40,637 nucleotides of DNA, taken from Chitinophagaceae bacterium. GTDB lineage: Bacteria > Bacteroidota > Bacteroidia > Chitinophagales > Chitinophagaceae. The stretch is taken from NCBI GenBank assembly GCA_027484165.1, contig JAIXWH010000089.1, forward strand, positions 1-40,637. The letters run 5' to 3'. Below are positions 1-8,012 of the stretch, in pieces. The first letter of the stretch is position 1. Every line of letters starts with the position of its first letter. The notes under the pieces were generated by a model. That model worked only from the letters and a program-made list of their open reading frames with translations, did no database searches and was not told the DNA's origin. Made by a program: the position numbers and the translations under genes.

Positions 1-65
1 GCTAATGATTGTTTCATCTTGTTTATAATAAGATTGTAAAAGTATTGAATTATTGAAATAAATAC

Positions 66-647
66 TCAAAACGGAAGTCTTGAAATACACATATATAGAG
101 CGATAATTCCACATATAAATGACATACTTATTGTCCACCATCTTTGTTTTAGTCCAGCTGAAGCAGTAAAAATATAGGTTACATAAAGAATAGTCATCAC
201 AACTATAGTTTGCCCAACTTCAATTCCAATATTGAAGCTAAGTAAAGGAATAGTAATGGTTTGTGTTTTCGCAACCATAAATCTGATTGTATTTGCAAAG
301 CCCATACCATGAATCAGACCAAAAAAAATCGCCATCAAATATTTCCATTGAATATTTCTTGATTTGTCTGTTTCATGTGGTAATATGTTATGAACACTAG
401 TAATGATAATGGTTAAAGGTATCAGAAATTCAATCCAATTATTATTGAATTTGATGATGTTTAATGAACAAAGTGCCAGAGTTAAGGAATGTCCAAGTGT
501 AAATGCGGTAATTAATATCAATACTTTTCTCCAATCAGACAATTTATATATACAAGTGAGGGATACTAAAAATAGGAGATGGTCGAGTGCATCGAAACTA
601 ATGATATGATTCCAACCCAACAGAAAATAAAGTGTAAAATCCTCCAT
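66..647 (-). CDS. HupE/UreJ-like integral membrane protein
   Basis: A 193-residue, very hydrophobic protein with about six or seven predicted membrane helices. Family-like motifs are an early FDALDHLLFL, GHSLTL near residue 53, HGMGFA near 113 and FNIGIEVGQ near 138. These conserved His/Glu/Asp residues inside helices are typical of HupE/UreJ proteins, some of which act as nickel or cobalt permeases. Bacteroidota versions are mostly uncharacterised, so metal transport is inference. It is divergent from the DUF6702 gene at 730, a pairing that fits a shared envelope role. No hydrogenase or urease gene lies in the window. No clear promoter box was found on this strand. The family call is firm; the substrate is unknown. 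Confidence 0.85.
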   Translation of the reverse strand: MEDFTLYFLLGWNHIISFDALDHLLFLVSLTCIYKLSDWRKVLILITAFTLGHSLTLALCSLNIIKFNNNWIEFLIPLTIIITSVHNILPHETDKSRNIQWKYLMAIFFGLIHGMGFANTIRFMVAKTQTITIPLLSFNIGIEVGQTIVVMTILYVTYIFTASAGLKQRWWTISMSFICGIIALYMCISRLPF

Positions 648-674
648 TTGAACGATTACTTATTTTGTAATTCT

Positions 675-682
675 TATTTTTG
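675..682 (+). promoter_or_regulatory. Candidate -7 element (TATTTTTG) for the DUF6702 gene
   Basis: The octamer matches the Bacteroidota -7 consensus TAnnTTTG and sits about 47 bases before the start codon at 730. No well-spaced -33 TTG was seen, so support is the single box plus position. Confidence 0.35.
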
Positions 683-729
683 AATAATAAATATCGAATT
701 GTTCGCTCTATTTTTCAAATTATTTTATA

Positions 730-1239
730 ATGGTTTATTTTTTAAACAGATTTGTTGGATGCTTTTTGATCTGGATTTTATTCACTTCAAACACAATCCA
801 TCCTATATATATGAGTGTTACTGAAATTGAACACAATTCAAAAGAACATTCACTTGAAATCAGTTGTAAAATATTTACTAATGATTTTGAATCGCAGCTT
901 AAAAAGAGTAATACCCAAAAAGTAGATTTATTAAATCCCGAAGTGAAAAACAAAATGAATGTTTTGATTGAAAGCTATATTCAAAATCATTTGAAAATAG
1001 CTGTAAATAACAATTCGATTGCCAAAATGAAGTTCATCGGCTTCGAGCAGGTTGAAGATGCAATTGTGTCTTATTTCGAAATCAATGGCATTAACAAAGT
1101 GAATTCTATAAAAATTGAGAACTCTATTCTTTATGAATACAGTGATCAGCAAATTAATTTAATGCACGTAACAGTGAATGGAAATAGAAAAAGTTATAAG
1201 CTTAATAATCCAGATAGTCAGACAGCATTTAATTTTTAA
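730..1239 (+). CDS. DUF6702 family exported protein
   Basis: A 169-residue protein of unknown function. The N-terminus has a hydrophobic signal-like segment (about residues 8-22) followed by HPIYMSVTEIEH, which resembles the start of the mature region in DUF6702 proteins of Bacteroidota. The rest alternates short beta-strand-like stretches with a central NHLKI segment; no catalytic motif is visible. I infer export to the periplasm or outer membrane. It is divergent from the HupE/UreJ-like gene, and its stop codon (1237-1239) overlaps the stop codon of the convergent CBS-domain gene. Function unknown; family assignment is from sequence pattern only. Confidence 0.75.
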   Translation: MVYFLNRFVGCFLIWILFTSNTIHPIYMSVTEIEHNSKEHSLEISCKIFTNDFESQLKKSNTQKVDLLNPEVKNKMNVLIESYIQNHLKIAVNNNSIAKMKFIGFEQVEDAIVSYFEINGINKVNSIKIENSILYEYSDQQINLMHVTVNGNRKSYKLNNPDSQTAFNF

Positions 1240-2534
1240 TTTTCGTTCATCTCTTCTTTTAGGTCCTCTGAAATCTTCAAAAGAATTTTGTCGATTCTTT
1301 GACCATCCATGTCTATGATTTCAAAATTAAAATCTTTCCATGAAAAAGTTTCTCCAGTTGATGGAATATGTTCTAATTCATGCAATACAAAACCCGCTAA
1401 AGTATCAAATTCATGTTCTCCTTCATTCATCCAGTCTGCTCTTTCAAAATAGCTGAGGAAATCGTAAAATTGAATGAGTGCATCTACAAGATAAGTGCCG
1501 TCTTCTCTTTTGATAATTTCATATTCGTCTTGTCCAGCCTGAGGAACATCTCCTACAATGGCTTCCATGATATCGTTAAGTGTAATCATTCCTTCCAATG
1601 TTCCATATTCATTCACGATAAAGCAGGTGTGAATTTTTGAGTTTTTAATTTTTTCGAGTAGTTGATATGCTTTGTTGTTTTCGGGAACAAATAATGCAGG
1701 CTTTATGATGCTATCTAGTTTAGTGTCAGAGGTACACTTAACTAAGTCTTTTACATAAACTAATCCTTTTATTTCGTCAATTACGCCATCGCATACAGGG
1801 TAGGTACTAAAAATGATTTCATTCAATTTAGATTTAACTTGTTCAACTGTATCATTAATATCAAGCCAAACAATTTCAGTTCTATGAGTCATTAATGAAG
1901 TGATATTTCTGTCGCCCAAATGAAATACCCTTTCAATAATTTCTTTCTCATCTTCATCAATAGAACCATGTTCGCTTCCTTCAGATATCATTGCCTTAAT
2001 TTCCTCTTCAGTAACTGCATTGTCTGATGGTTTTTTGATTTTAAATAATTTAAAAATCAAAGAGGTAATACCCGAAAGCAACCAAACAAAAGGATAAAAG
2101 ATTGATGAAATCAAGTTCATTGGACGAGCGACTACTCTGGATATTTTTTCTGCACGAAGGAGCCCAAGTTTTTTTGGAATCAATTCGCCAAAGATGATAG
2201 ATAAAAATGTTACACATACAACAACTATTGAAGTGGAAATAGAGGCTGCATATTCTTTTAAAGCGGGGTAGCTTTCTATGTATGGTTTTAAATCAGTGCC
2301 GAATTTTTCGCCTGAATAAACACCCGTGAAAATAGCAACTAATGTGATTCCAATTTGAGCAGTACTTAAAAATCTTTCAGGATTATCTATAAGATTCAAT
2401 GCAGCTTTCGCTTTCTCGTCACCTTTATTGGCAAGACTTTCCACCCTCGTTCTTCTAGCACTAATTAATGCAATTTCACTAACAACAAAAAGGCCGTTAA
2501 TTAAAATGAGTAGCAGTAATATAAAAATTTCCAT
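1236..2534 (-). CDS. CNNM/CBS/CorC-type membrane protein (hemolysin-family transporter homologue)
   Basis: A 432-residue protein with the usual three-part layout. A CNNM (DUF21) membrane domain spans about residues 1-185. Two CBS motifs follow, around VWLDINDTVEQVKSKL and HTCFIVNEYGTLEGMI. A C-terminal CorC/HlyC domain of roughly 80 residues carries EHEFDTLAGFVLHELEHIP. Relatives are implicated in magnesium or cobalt efflux and tolerance; the 'hemolysin' label is historical. I chose the ATG at 2534 (MEIFILLLLI) over the in-frame TTG at 2567, because that TTG is part of a TATATTTG promoter box and the family normally begins directly with the first helix. Its last codon overlaps the DUF6702 stop. 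Confidence 0.9.
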   Translation of the reverse strand: MEIFILLLLILINGLFVVSEIALISARRTRVESLANKGDEKAKAALNLIDNPERFLSTAQIGITLVAIFTGVYSGEKFGTDLKPYIESYPALKEYAASISTSIVVVCVTFLSIIFGELIPKKLGLLRAEKISRVVARPMNLISSIFYPFVWLLSGITSLIFKLFKIKKPSDNAVTEEEIKAMISEGSEHGSIDEDEKEIIERVFHLGDRNITSLMTHRTEIVWLDINDTVEQVKSKLNEIIFSTYPVCDGVIDEIKGLVYVKDLVKCTSDTKLDSIIKPALFVPENNKAYQLLEKIKNSKIHTCFIVNEYGTLEGMITLNDIMEAIVGDVPQAGQDEYEIIKREDGTYLVDALIQFYDFLSYFERADWMNEGEHEFDTLAGFVLHELEHIPSTGETFSWKDFNFEIIDMDGQRIDKILLKISEDLKEEMNEN

Positions 2535-2564
2535 GAGATAATTTACATGCAATATACATGATTC

Positions 2565-2572
2565 CAAATATA
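2565..2572 (-). promoter_or_regulatory. -7 element (TATATTTG) for the CNNM/CBS gene
   Basis: Read on the minus strand this is an exact TAnnTTTG match, 30 bases upstream of the ATG at 2534. It includes the in-frame TTG that would otherwise extend the protein, which argues for the downstream start. Confidence 0.5.
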
Positions 2573-2603
2573 TGACTTCAGATTTTGCAGTAATGAAACA
2601 AGA

Positions 2604-4256
2604 TTATTTAATTAATATTAATACAAATGTTTCCAATTCCCCATCTCGATTTTTTGGGTTTAAAAATTTTAAATTCAATCGAGTTACAGGAAAGTCTGAT
2701 CCTTGGTAAAGTATCTTAAAGTTTTTTCCTTGATTTTTTAATTCTGACAATTTATTTTCAGTAGTTATTATATAATCACCGATTCCGATTGTATTTACAT
2801 TTTCTTTATTTCCAATGATTGCTTTTGAATAAAAATTTAAACTTCTCCAAATCGTAAATTTATAGGTATAGGTTTTATTTGTGGGGATCTTGTTTGCTGA
2901 AATCCACTTTCCAACTGAACTTCCTGCTTGATAATTTAATAGTGATGGGTAAAGCCATGTGTTTAAAAATAGATTTAAGCCCAAACTTGTGTATATTAAA
3001 ATAAAGATCAGTATTTTTCTTTCTCCTTTATTTTTTAAGAAAAAAACAATTAAACCAACCAACACAATAAATGCAAGCGCTGAAACATACCAATGAATTG
3101 TATTAAATGAAATGGCTAAAATTAATACCAATATTATCCATAGTAAAATAAAAATCACTAAATGTCCGTAGAGTATTTGTTTGAAAAATTTTGGATACTT
3201 GTTATCGCTAATTAGATTATTTAGAAATTCAGCAGTTATGATAGCAGCAAAAGGAAAGCCAACAAAAATATAATGTGGCAATTGGTATTTGCTCATGCCA
3301 AGTGATAAATAAGTTAGAATAAAACCGCCTAGAGTAATAAATTCTTGTTTACTTCCAACCCTCAATTTATTGGAAACAAGTATTTTAATTTGAAAAATTA
3401 GTGCACATAAAAAAATAATGATCCAAGGAAGAAAAGACCATAGCATATTTTGTAATAAAAAGAAGATATTGCTATTGTTATTCCAACTTGATTCGCCAGT
3501 GATTCTTCCAAAACTTTGTGTCCAATAAAAGAAACGAAGCCCAGATACATGATGTTCTCCATTAACTAATTTTTCAGGATGCAAGTCGAATTGCTTAAAC
3601 AGCCCCCAACTCATGGGAAGCAATAAAAAAGAAATAATAAAGATACCAAGTACATATTCCCATTTAAATAGGTAACTAAATTTTTTTTGTGAAATGAGAT
3701 GTGAGCCTATAGCAAAACAAGGCACCAAAAGAGCAATAGGTCCTTTAGTCATCATTCCAAAAGCTATAGCTAAAACTCCTAAAAAAAAATGGTATAATTT
3801 TTTATGTTGAATCCAACTAGCTAATTGCCAAACACTAAAAATAACCCATGCCATTAAAATGGTATCGGTTCTAACATCATGAGTCATTAAAAAAAATCCT
3901 TGTGAAGAAGCTAATATCAGTGCCGAAAGTATTGCAGTTTTATTGTCGTAAAATAATTTGGAAAGTTTGTATGTAGAAAAAACTGCAATAATTGCGAATA
4001 AAAATGAAGGTAATTTGTAGGAGAAATTACTAATGCCGAATATTTTCATACTAATTGCACTAACCCAAAATAGAAAAGGAGGTTTATCTAAATAATCTTT
4101 TCCTAAATCATAAACTTGAAGGAAATGACCTGTGCTCAGCATCTCTCTGCTAATAGATGCATACTGAGCAGCATCAATATCCATAATGTCTATTCTTAAA
4201 CCAATCAAACATATTATTCCAATAATGAAAAATGAAAACAGATAAAATTTATTCAT
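2604..4256 (-). CDS. Glycosyltransferase family 39 (ArnT/PMT-like) membrane protein
   Basis: A 550-residue protein with an N-terminal helix, then the acidic loop motif MDIDAAQYASISREML (about residues 25-40) and DYLDKPPFLFW. Both are characteristic of GT39/ArnT-like enzymes that transfer a sugar from a polyprenyl phosphate to an acceptor on the periplasmic side. About 10-12 further hydrophobic helices follow, ending in a soluble periplasmic-like tail of roughly 110 residues. It starts two bases after the stop of the upstream PAP2 gene, so the two are almost certainly cotranscribed. A GT2 gene that could make the lipid-linked donor is divergent just upstream. The sugar and acceptor (lipid A, protein or glycan) cannot be read from sequence. 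Confidence 0.85.
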   Translation of the reverse strand: MNKFYLFSFFIIGIICLIGLRIDIMDIDAAQYASISREMLSTGHFLQVYDLGKDYLDKPPFLFWVSAISMKIFGISNFSYKLPSFLFAIIAVFSTYKLSKLFYDNKTAILSALILASSQGFFLMTHDVRTDTILMAWVIFSVWQLASWIQHKKLYHFFLGVLAIAFGMMTKGPIALLVPCFAIGSHLISQKKFSYLFKWEYVLGIFIISFLLLPMSWGLFKQFDLHPEKLVNGEHHVSGLRFFYWTQSFGRITGESSWNNNSNIFFLLQNMLWSFLPWIIIFLCALIFQIKILVSNKLRVGSKQEFITLGGFILTYLSLGMSKYQLPHYIFVGFPFAAIITAEFLNNLISDNKYPKFFKQILYGHLVIFILLWIILVLILAISFNTIHWYVSALAFIVLVGLIVFFLKNKGERKILIFILIYTSLGLNLFLNTWLYPSLLNYQAGSSVGKWISANKIPTNKTYTYKFTIWRSLNFYSKAIIGNKENVNTIGIGDYIITTENKLSELKNQGKNFKILYQGSDFPVTRLNLKFLNPKNRDGELETFVLILIK

Positions 4257-4258
4257 AC

Positions 4259-4840
4259 CTAAAAAGTTTGTACAATTATACTTTTATATTTTGTCATGAA
4301 AAATGTTCCAGTCAGCCAGCCTATACCACACCCTAACAAGGCACCACCTAGTACATCCATTGGAAAATGTACGCCTACATATACTTGGGCATAAGAAATT
4401 AAACCAGCCCAAACAAAAAATACTGATACATAATTTCCCCAAACATTTTTCATGGTAATCCAAATAAACATGGCAATGCCAAAATGATTGGCGGCATGTG
4501 AAGAAGTAAAGCTTCCATTTTGTCCACAATGATTAACAAGTATTCTTATTGTATCAAATAATGTGGGATCATTGCAGGGTCTAATTCTGTCGAAATAAGG
4601 TTTAATTAATCTGCTGCTAATAAGATCTGTAAAAGCGGGTGTCAAAGCAATGCCAATTATCCAAGGCAAACTTTTTTTTGGAAAATTAATGATTATATAT
4701 ACTAATAAAAATAAATAAAGTGGAATCCAGATTAGCTTTTCTCTGATAAAAGGCATTATAGCATCTAAAAAATCATTGACAAAATGCTGATTGATTAATT
4801 TGAAAAGAGTTTTGTCTATGTTTATTATTTCCTTTATCAT
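4259..4840 (-). CDS. PAP2-family membrane phosphatase
   Basis: A 193-residue integral membrane protein with the three PAP2 phosphatase motifs: KPYFDRIRP (K-x6-RP), SFTSSHAANHFG (the SGH-equivalent), and AQVYVGVHFPMDVLGG (R-x5-H-x3-D-like, with the usual leading Arg replaced). Five or six helices are predicted. Relatives remove phosphate from undecaprenyl pyrophosphate, lipid A or phosphatidylglycerol phosphate. The ATG at 4840 is preferred over a TTG at 4909, which would add a non-family N-terminus. It sits two bases upstream of the GT39 gene, which suggests recycling of lipid carrier or lipid A remodelling (inference). Oddity: the third motif begins with Gln where Arg is common. Confidence 0.85.
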   Translation of the reverse strand: MIKEIINIDKTLFKLINQHFVNDFLDAIMPFIREKLIWIPLYLFLLVYIIINFPKKSLPWIIGIALTPAFTDLISSRLIKPYFDRIRPCNDPTLFDTIRILVNHCGQNGSFTSSHAANHFGIAMFIWITMKNVWGNYVSVFFVWAGLISYAQVYVGVHFPMDVLGGALLGCGIGWLTGTFFMTKYKSIIVQTF

Positions 4841-4993
4841 AATTTCAGTTGTAAAGCTACTTAAAATAAATTTTGGATAACTTACTTGTAGTTGGATAAT
4901 TTTGTGCAACTATATTTAAAAAATTGATAAATCAATCATTACTTTTCATTGTATTTTGTAAAAAAGTACTCAAATCTATATAATTTGCAGTCG

Positions 4994-5713
4994 ATGAATA
5001 AACTTTCAATAATAATGCCTGCCTTCAATGAAGCCAACACTATTCAAATTACTCTTCAAAAAGTTGTAGATGTAAACTTGATTCATGACTTTAAAAAAGA
5101 AATTATCATTGTCAATGATTGTTCAAATGACAATACTGAAGAATCTGTACAAAAATTTATTTTAGAAAATCCTGACACTGAAATCGTTTACTGCAAACAT
5201 GAAGTCAACAAAGGAAAAGGAGCCGCCATTCATACAGGAATTGAAAAAGCGACAGGAACACATATAATAGTTCAGGATGCAGATTTAGAGTATGACCCAT
5301 TAGAATTTAATATTTTACTTGGGCCAGTAATTTTTGCTAAGGCCGATGTCGTTTATGGCAGTAGATTTATTGGGGGTAATGCTCATAGAATTCTTTTTTT
5401 CTGGCACACCATCGGAAATAGAATGCTGACTTTTTTTTCAAATATGTTTTCCAATTTGAATCTTACGGATATGGAAACTTGCTATAAATTATTTGATGCA
5501 CAAATAATAAAGTCAATTCATCTTAATGAAAAAAGATTCGGGTTTGAACCTGAAGTAACTCAGAAGATAGCTAGAATCAAAGGGATAAAAATATACGAAG
5601 TAGGGGTATCTTATTATGGCCGTACTTACGATGAAGGAAAGAAAATTGGATGGAAGGACGGGTTTAGAGCACTTTATTGTATTTTAAAGTACGGACTTTT
5701 CAAGGCGAGGTAA
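4994..5713 (+). CDS. Glycosyltransferase family 2, polyprenyl-phosphate mannose/glucose synthase-like
   Basis: A 239-residue soluble GT-A enzyme. It has the N-terminal SIIMPAFNEANTI, then IIIVNDCSNDNTEE, then QDADLEYDP with the DxD metal/nucleotide-sugar motif. VVYGSRFIGG and the GFEPEVTQKIA segment are typical of dolichyl/undecaprenyl-phosphate sugar synthases (DPM1/GtrB/ArnC type). It lacks the C-terminal membrane helices of GtrB and ArnC, so it resembles the soluble DPM1 form. I chose the ATG at 4994 because the in-frame TTG at 4949 precedes a promoter-like ATAATTTG. It is divergent from the PAP2-GT39 operon and likely supplies the donor lipid for GT39. The sugar is unknown. Confidence 0.85.
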   Translation: MNKLSIIMPAFNEANTIQITLQKVVDVNLIHDFKKEIIIVNDCSNDNTEESVQKFILENPDTEIVYCKHEVNKGKGAAIHTGIEKATGTHIIVQDADLEYDPLEFNILLGPVIFAKADVVYGSRFIGGNAHRILFFWHTIGNRMLTFFSNMFSNLNLTDMETCYKLFDAQIIKSIHLNEKRFGFEPEVTQKIARIKGIKIYEVGVSYYGRTYDEGKKIGWKDGFRALYCILKYGLFKAR

Positions 5714-5754
5714 TGGGTTTTAATTTTATTGCCATTCTATTGACATCTTTAAAT

Positions 5755-6492
5755 TTATGACTTCTTAGCAACTACAATCATTCTAGGACTTTCATTTTCA
5801 TCATAATCTCCTAATGTATAATTTCCGAAAACTGTTTTAATTTTTATTCCAAAAGGGGTCATCATTTTATTAAAGTCGTTTAAACTGTATTTGGCTACTG
5901 CTTCTGTGTAAGAAATCGGATTTGATAAATTAGGGTCATCTATCAATATTTTTTTATAAAACTTGAGATCATCATACCATTTGGTGATCCTAAAGGAAAT
6001 GTCTCCAATATTTTTTTCTTCCTGATGTATGATATGATTTTCTGTGTATTTCGAATTAAGATAATCAATAACAAAAGTTCCTTCTTTTTTCATCGCATGA
6101 ATCATGGATTCAAGCGCATTGATATGCTCCCTCTCTGTATCAAAATATCCAAAACTGGTAAAAAAGTTAAATACGAAATCAAAATAATTCACCCAAAAGG
6201 TTTGTCGCATATCATGCTGATAAAAATGTAAATTATCAGCTTCATATTTTAGTGCTTCATCAATACTTGCTCCACTCAGGTCTATTCCGGTAACATCAAA
6301 CCCCATATTAGCCAAATGGATAGAATGCCTTCCTTTACCACAAGCAACATCCAGCATGGTTGATTTTTTGTCGGGCTTCAGATAACTAATCAAAGCATCA
6401 ATAAACAAGCTTGCCTCATTTTTATCCCTGTTTTGATATAATAGATGGTAATAATGGGAATTGAACCAGTCTTTAAACCATAAATCTTGCAT
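5755..6492 (-). CDS. Class I SAM-dependent methyltransferase
   Basis: A 245-residue protein with a clear Rossmann-type SAM-binding core. Motif I is [16 protein letters not shown] (about residues 45-60), followed by [11 protein letters not shown] with the acidic residue that binds the SAM ribose, and [14 protein letters not shown] as motif IV/post-I. The family is broad (Methyltransf_25-like) and the acceptor cannot be inferred. The N-terminal [15 protein letters not shown] is a recurrent opening among Bacteroidota members. It is convergent with the GT2 gene and divergent from glmM. A consensus -7 box ends only four bases before the start codon, which could mean a leaderless mRNA. Confidence 0.85.
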   Translation of the reverse strand: MQDLWFKDWFNSHYYHLLYQNRDKNEASLFIDALISYLKPDKKSTMLDVACGKGRHSIHLANMGFDVTGIDLSGASIDEALKYEADNLHFYQHDMRQTFWVNYFDFVFNFFTSFGYFDTEREHINALESMIHAMKKEGTFVIDYLNSKYTENHIIHQEEKNIGDISFRITKWYDDLKFYKKILIDDPNLSNPISYTEAVAKYSLNDFNKMMTPFGIKIKTVFGNYTLGDYDENESPRMIVVAKKS

Positions 6493-6496
6493 AAGA

Positions 6497-6504
6497 CAAA
6501 GTTA
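6497..6504 (-). promoter_or_regulatory. -7 element (TAACTTTG) for the methyltransferase gene
   Basis: An exact TAnnTTTG match on the minus strand, with only four bases between its G (6497) and the ATG (6492). If used, transcription would start at or next to the start codon. Confidence 0.4.
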
Positions 6505-6569
6505 AGCTTATAAATTCAGTAGTGTGGGTAAATATCAGTTTCTAAAATAGTCTACTCAAAAAGCTTCGT

Positions 6570-6577
6570 TATCTTTG
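6570..6577 (+). promoter_or_regulatory. -7 element (TATCTTTG) for glmM
   Basis: An exact match to TAnnTTTG, 19 bases before the glmM start. TATCTTTG recurs upstream of lolA-like, pafA-like, rpsU and tRNA-Trp genes in this window, which makes chance less likely. Confidence 0.55.
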
Positions 6578-6596
6578 CTCCGCAAAACAGAATTAT

Positions 6597-7994
6597 ATGG
6601 CATTGGTAAAAAGTATATCAGGAATCAGAGGAACTATTGGAGGAAAAACCGGACAAAATTTAACGCCTTTAGATATTGTAAAGTTTTCAGCAGCTTATGG
6701 AACTTGGTTGTTAACTACAATTCAAAATGACAGAAAAGAAAAATGCAAAGTAGTTATTGGAAGAGATGGCAGAATAAGTGGTAAAATGGTAAAGGATTTG
6801 GTAAATGCTACATTGATTTCTTTAGGAATTGATATCATAGATCTCGATTACAGCACAACACCTACAGTAGAAATGACTGTTAAGTTTTTGAATGCTGATG
6901 GCGGTATTATTTTAACTGCAAGTCACAATCCAATGGAATGGAATGCGCTTAAGCTCTTAAATAATAAAGGAGAATTTATTAGTGGAGATGAAGGCAAGCT
7001 TATTTTACAATTGGCAGAAAAAGAAGTATTCGAATTTTCATCAATAGAAAAAGTTGGAAAAGTTTTTACTAATGATAAAATGCTGGAAGCTCATATACAG
7101 TCAATATTAGATTATAAACTGGTTGATGTAAAAGCGATAAAAAAAGCAAATTTTAAAATTGTTTTGGATGCGGTAAATAGTACTGGGTCTATAGCGGTTC
7201 CCGCATTACTTAAAGCATTGGGTGTAGAAGAAGTAGTTGTGATTAATGAAGAAGTTACCGGGCATTTCGCTCATAATCCTGAACCATTGCCGGAGCATTT
7301 AAGAGAGTTAAGTCATAGTGTTGTTGCAAACAAAGCGTCATTGGGAATTGCTGTTGATCCTGATGTTGACCGTCTTTGTTTTGTATGTGAAGATGGGAGC
7401 ATGTTTGGAGAAGAATATACTTTGGTTGCCGTTGCTGATTATGTATTGAGCAAACAGAAGGGAAATACGGTAAGCAATATGTCTTCAACCAGAGCCTTAA
7501 AAGATGTTACTATAAAACATGGTGGCGAATATTTTTCAAGCGCAGTAGGAGAGGTAAATGTGGTAAATAAAATGAAAGAAGTGAATGCAGTTATCGGAGG
7601 CGAGGGTAATGGAGGAATAATCGTTCCTGAATTGCATTATGGAAGAGACGCATTAATTGGAATTGCTTTATTTTTAACCCATTTGGCTAACAGTAACAAA
7701 AGCATCAAGCAACTCAGAAATACTTATCCTGATTATTTTATGAGCAAGAATAAAATAACGCTTGCAGAAAATGTAGATGTTCAATCTGTATTCAAAAAAA
7801 TTAAAACGAAGTACAAATCAAATCCCATTAATACTGATGATGGATTGAAAATAGAATTCGATAATGATTGGGTGCATTTACGCACAAGTAATACAGAACC
7901 CATTATCAGAATTTATGCAGAAAGTAATTTTGAAACCACAGCAGATAATATAGCAATGAGACTGATTCAGGACATCCACGAATCGATGTCGTAA
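6597..7994 (+). CDS. glmM: Phosphoglucosamine mutase
   Basis: A 465-residue alpha-D-phosphohexomutase. It converts glucosamine-6-phosphate to glucosamine-1-phosphate for UDP-GlcNAc, peptidoglycan and lipopolysaccharide synthesis in the cytosol. The N-terminal SISGIRGTIGG is typical of the family. The phosphoserine loop is TASHNP with Ser109, the metal-binding loop is DPDVDRL near residue 260, the sugar-binding loop is GEGNGG, and the C-terminal phosphate loop is RTSNTEPIIRIY. The length fits the 440-465 residues usual in Bacteroidota. It probably forms an operon with the cysteine desulfurase gene 18 bases downstream. A phosphomannomutase/phosphoglucomutase specificity is the main alternative, because the family is hard to split by sequence alone. 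Confidence 0.88.
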   Translation: MALVKSISGIRGTIGGKTGQNLTPLDIVKFSAAYGTWLLTTIQNDRKEKCKVVIGRDGRISGKMVKDLVNATLISLGIDIIDLDYSTTPTVEMTVKFLNADGGIILTASHNPMEWNALKLLNNKGEFISGDEGKLILQLAEKEVFEFSSIEKVGKVFTNDKMLEAHIQSILDYKLVDVKAIKKANFKIVLDAVNSTGSIAVPALLKALGVEEVVVINEEVTGHFAHNPEPLPEHLRELSHSVVANKASLGIAVDPDVDRLCFVCEDGSMFGEEYTLVAVADYVLSKQKGNTVSNMSSTRALKDVTIKHGGEYFSSAVGEVNVVNKMKEVNAVIGGEGNGGIIVPELHYGRDALIGIALFLTHLANSNKSIKQLRNTYPDYFMSKNKITLAENVDVQSVFKKIKTKYKSNPINTDDGLKIEFDNDWVHLRTSNTEPIIRIYAESNFETTADNIAMRLIQDIHESMS

Positions 7995-8012
7995 TTTTTA
8001 AATTGACAAAAT

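Noticed and set aside
4284-4529. An 81-codon frame on the same strand within the PAP2 gene, rich in Cys and Trp
   Set aside because: It is the out-of-frame reading of the PAP2 motifs; the real frame has all three phosphatase motifs intact, so no frameshift is needed.
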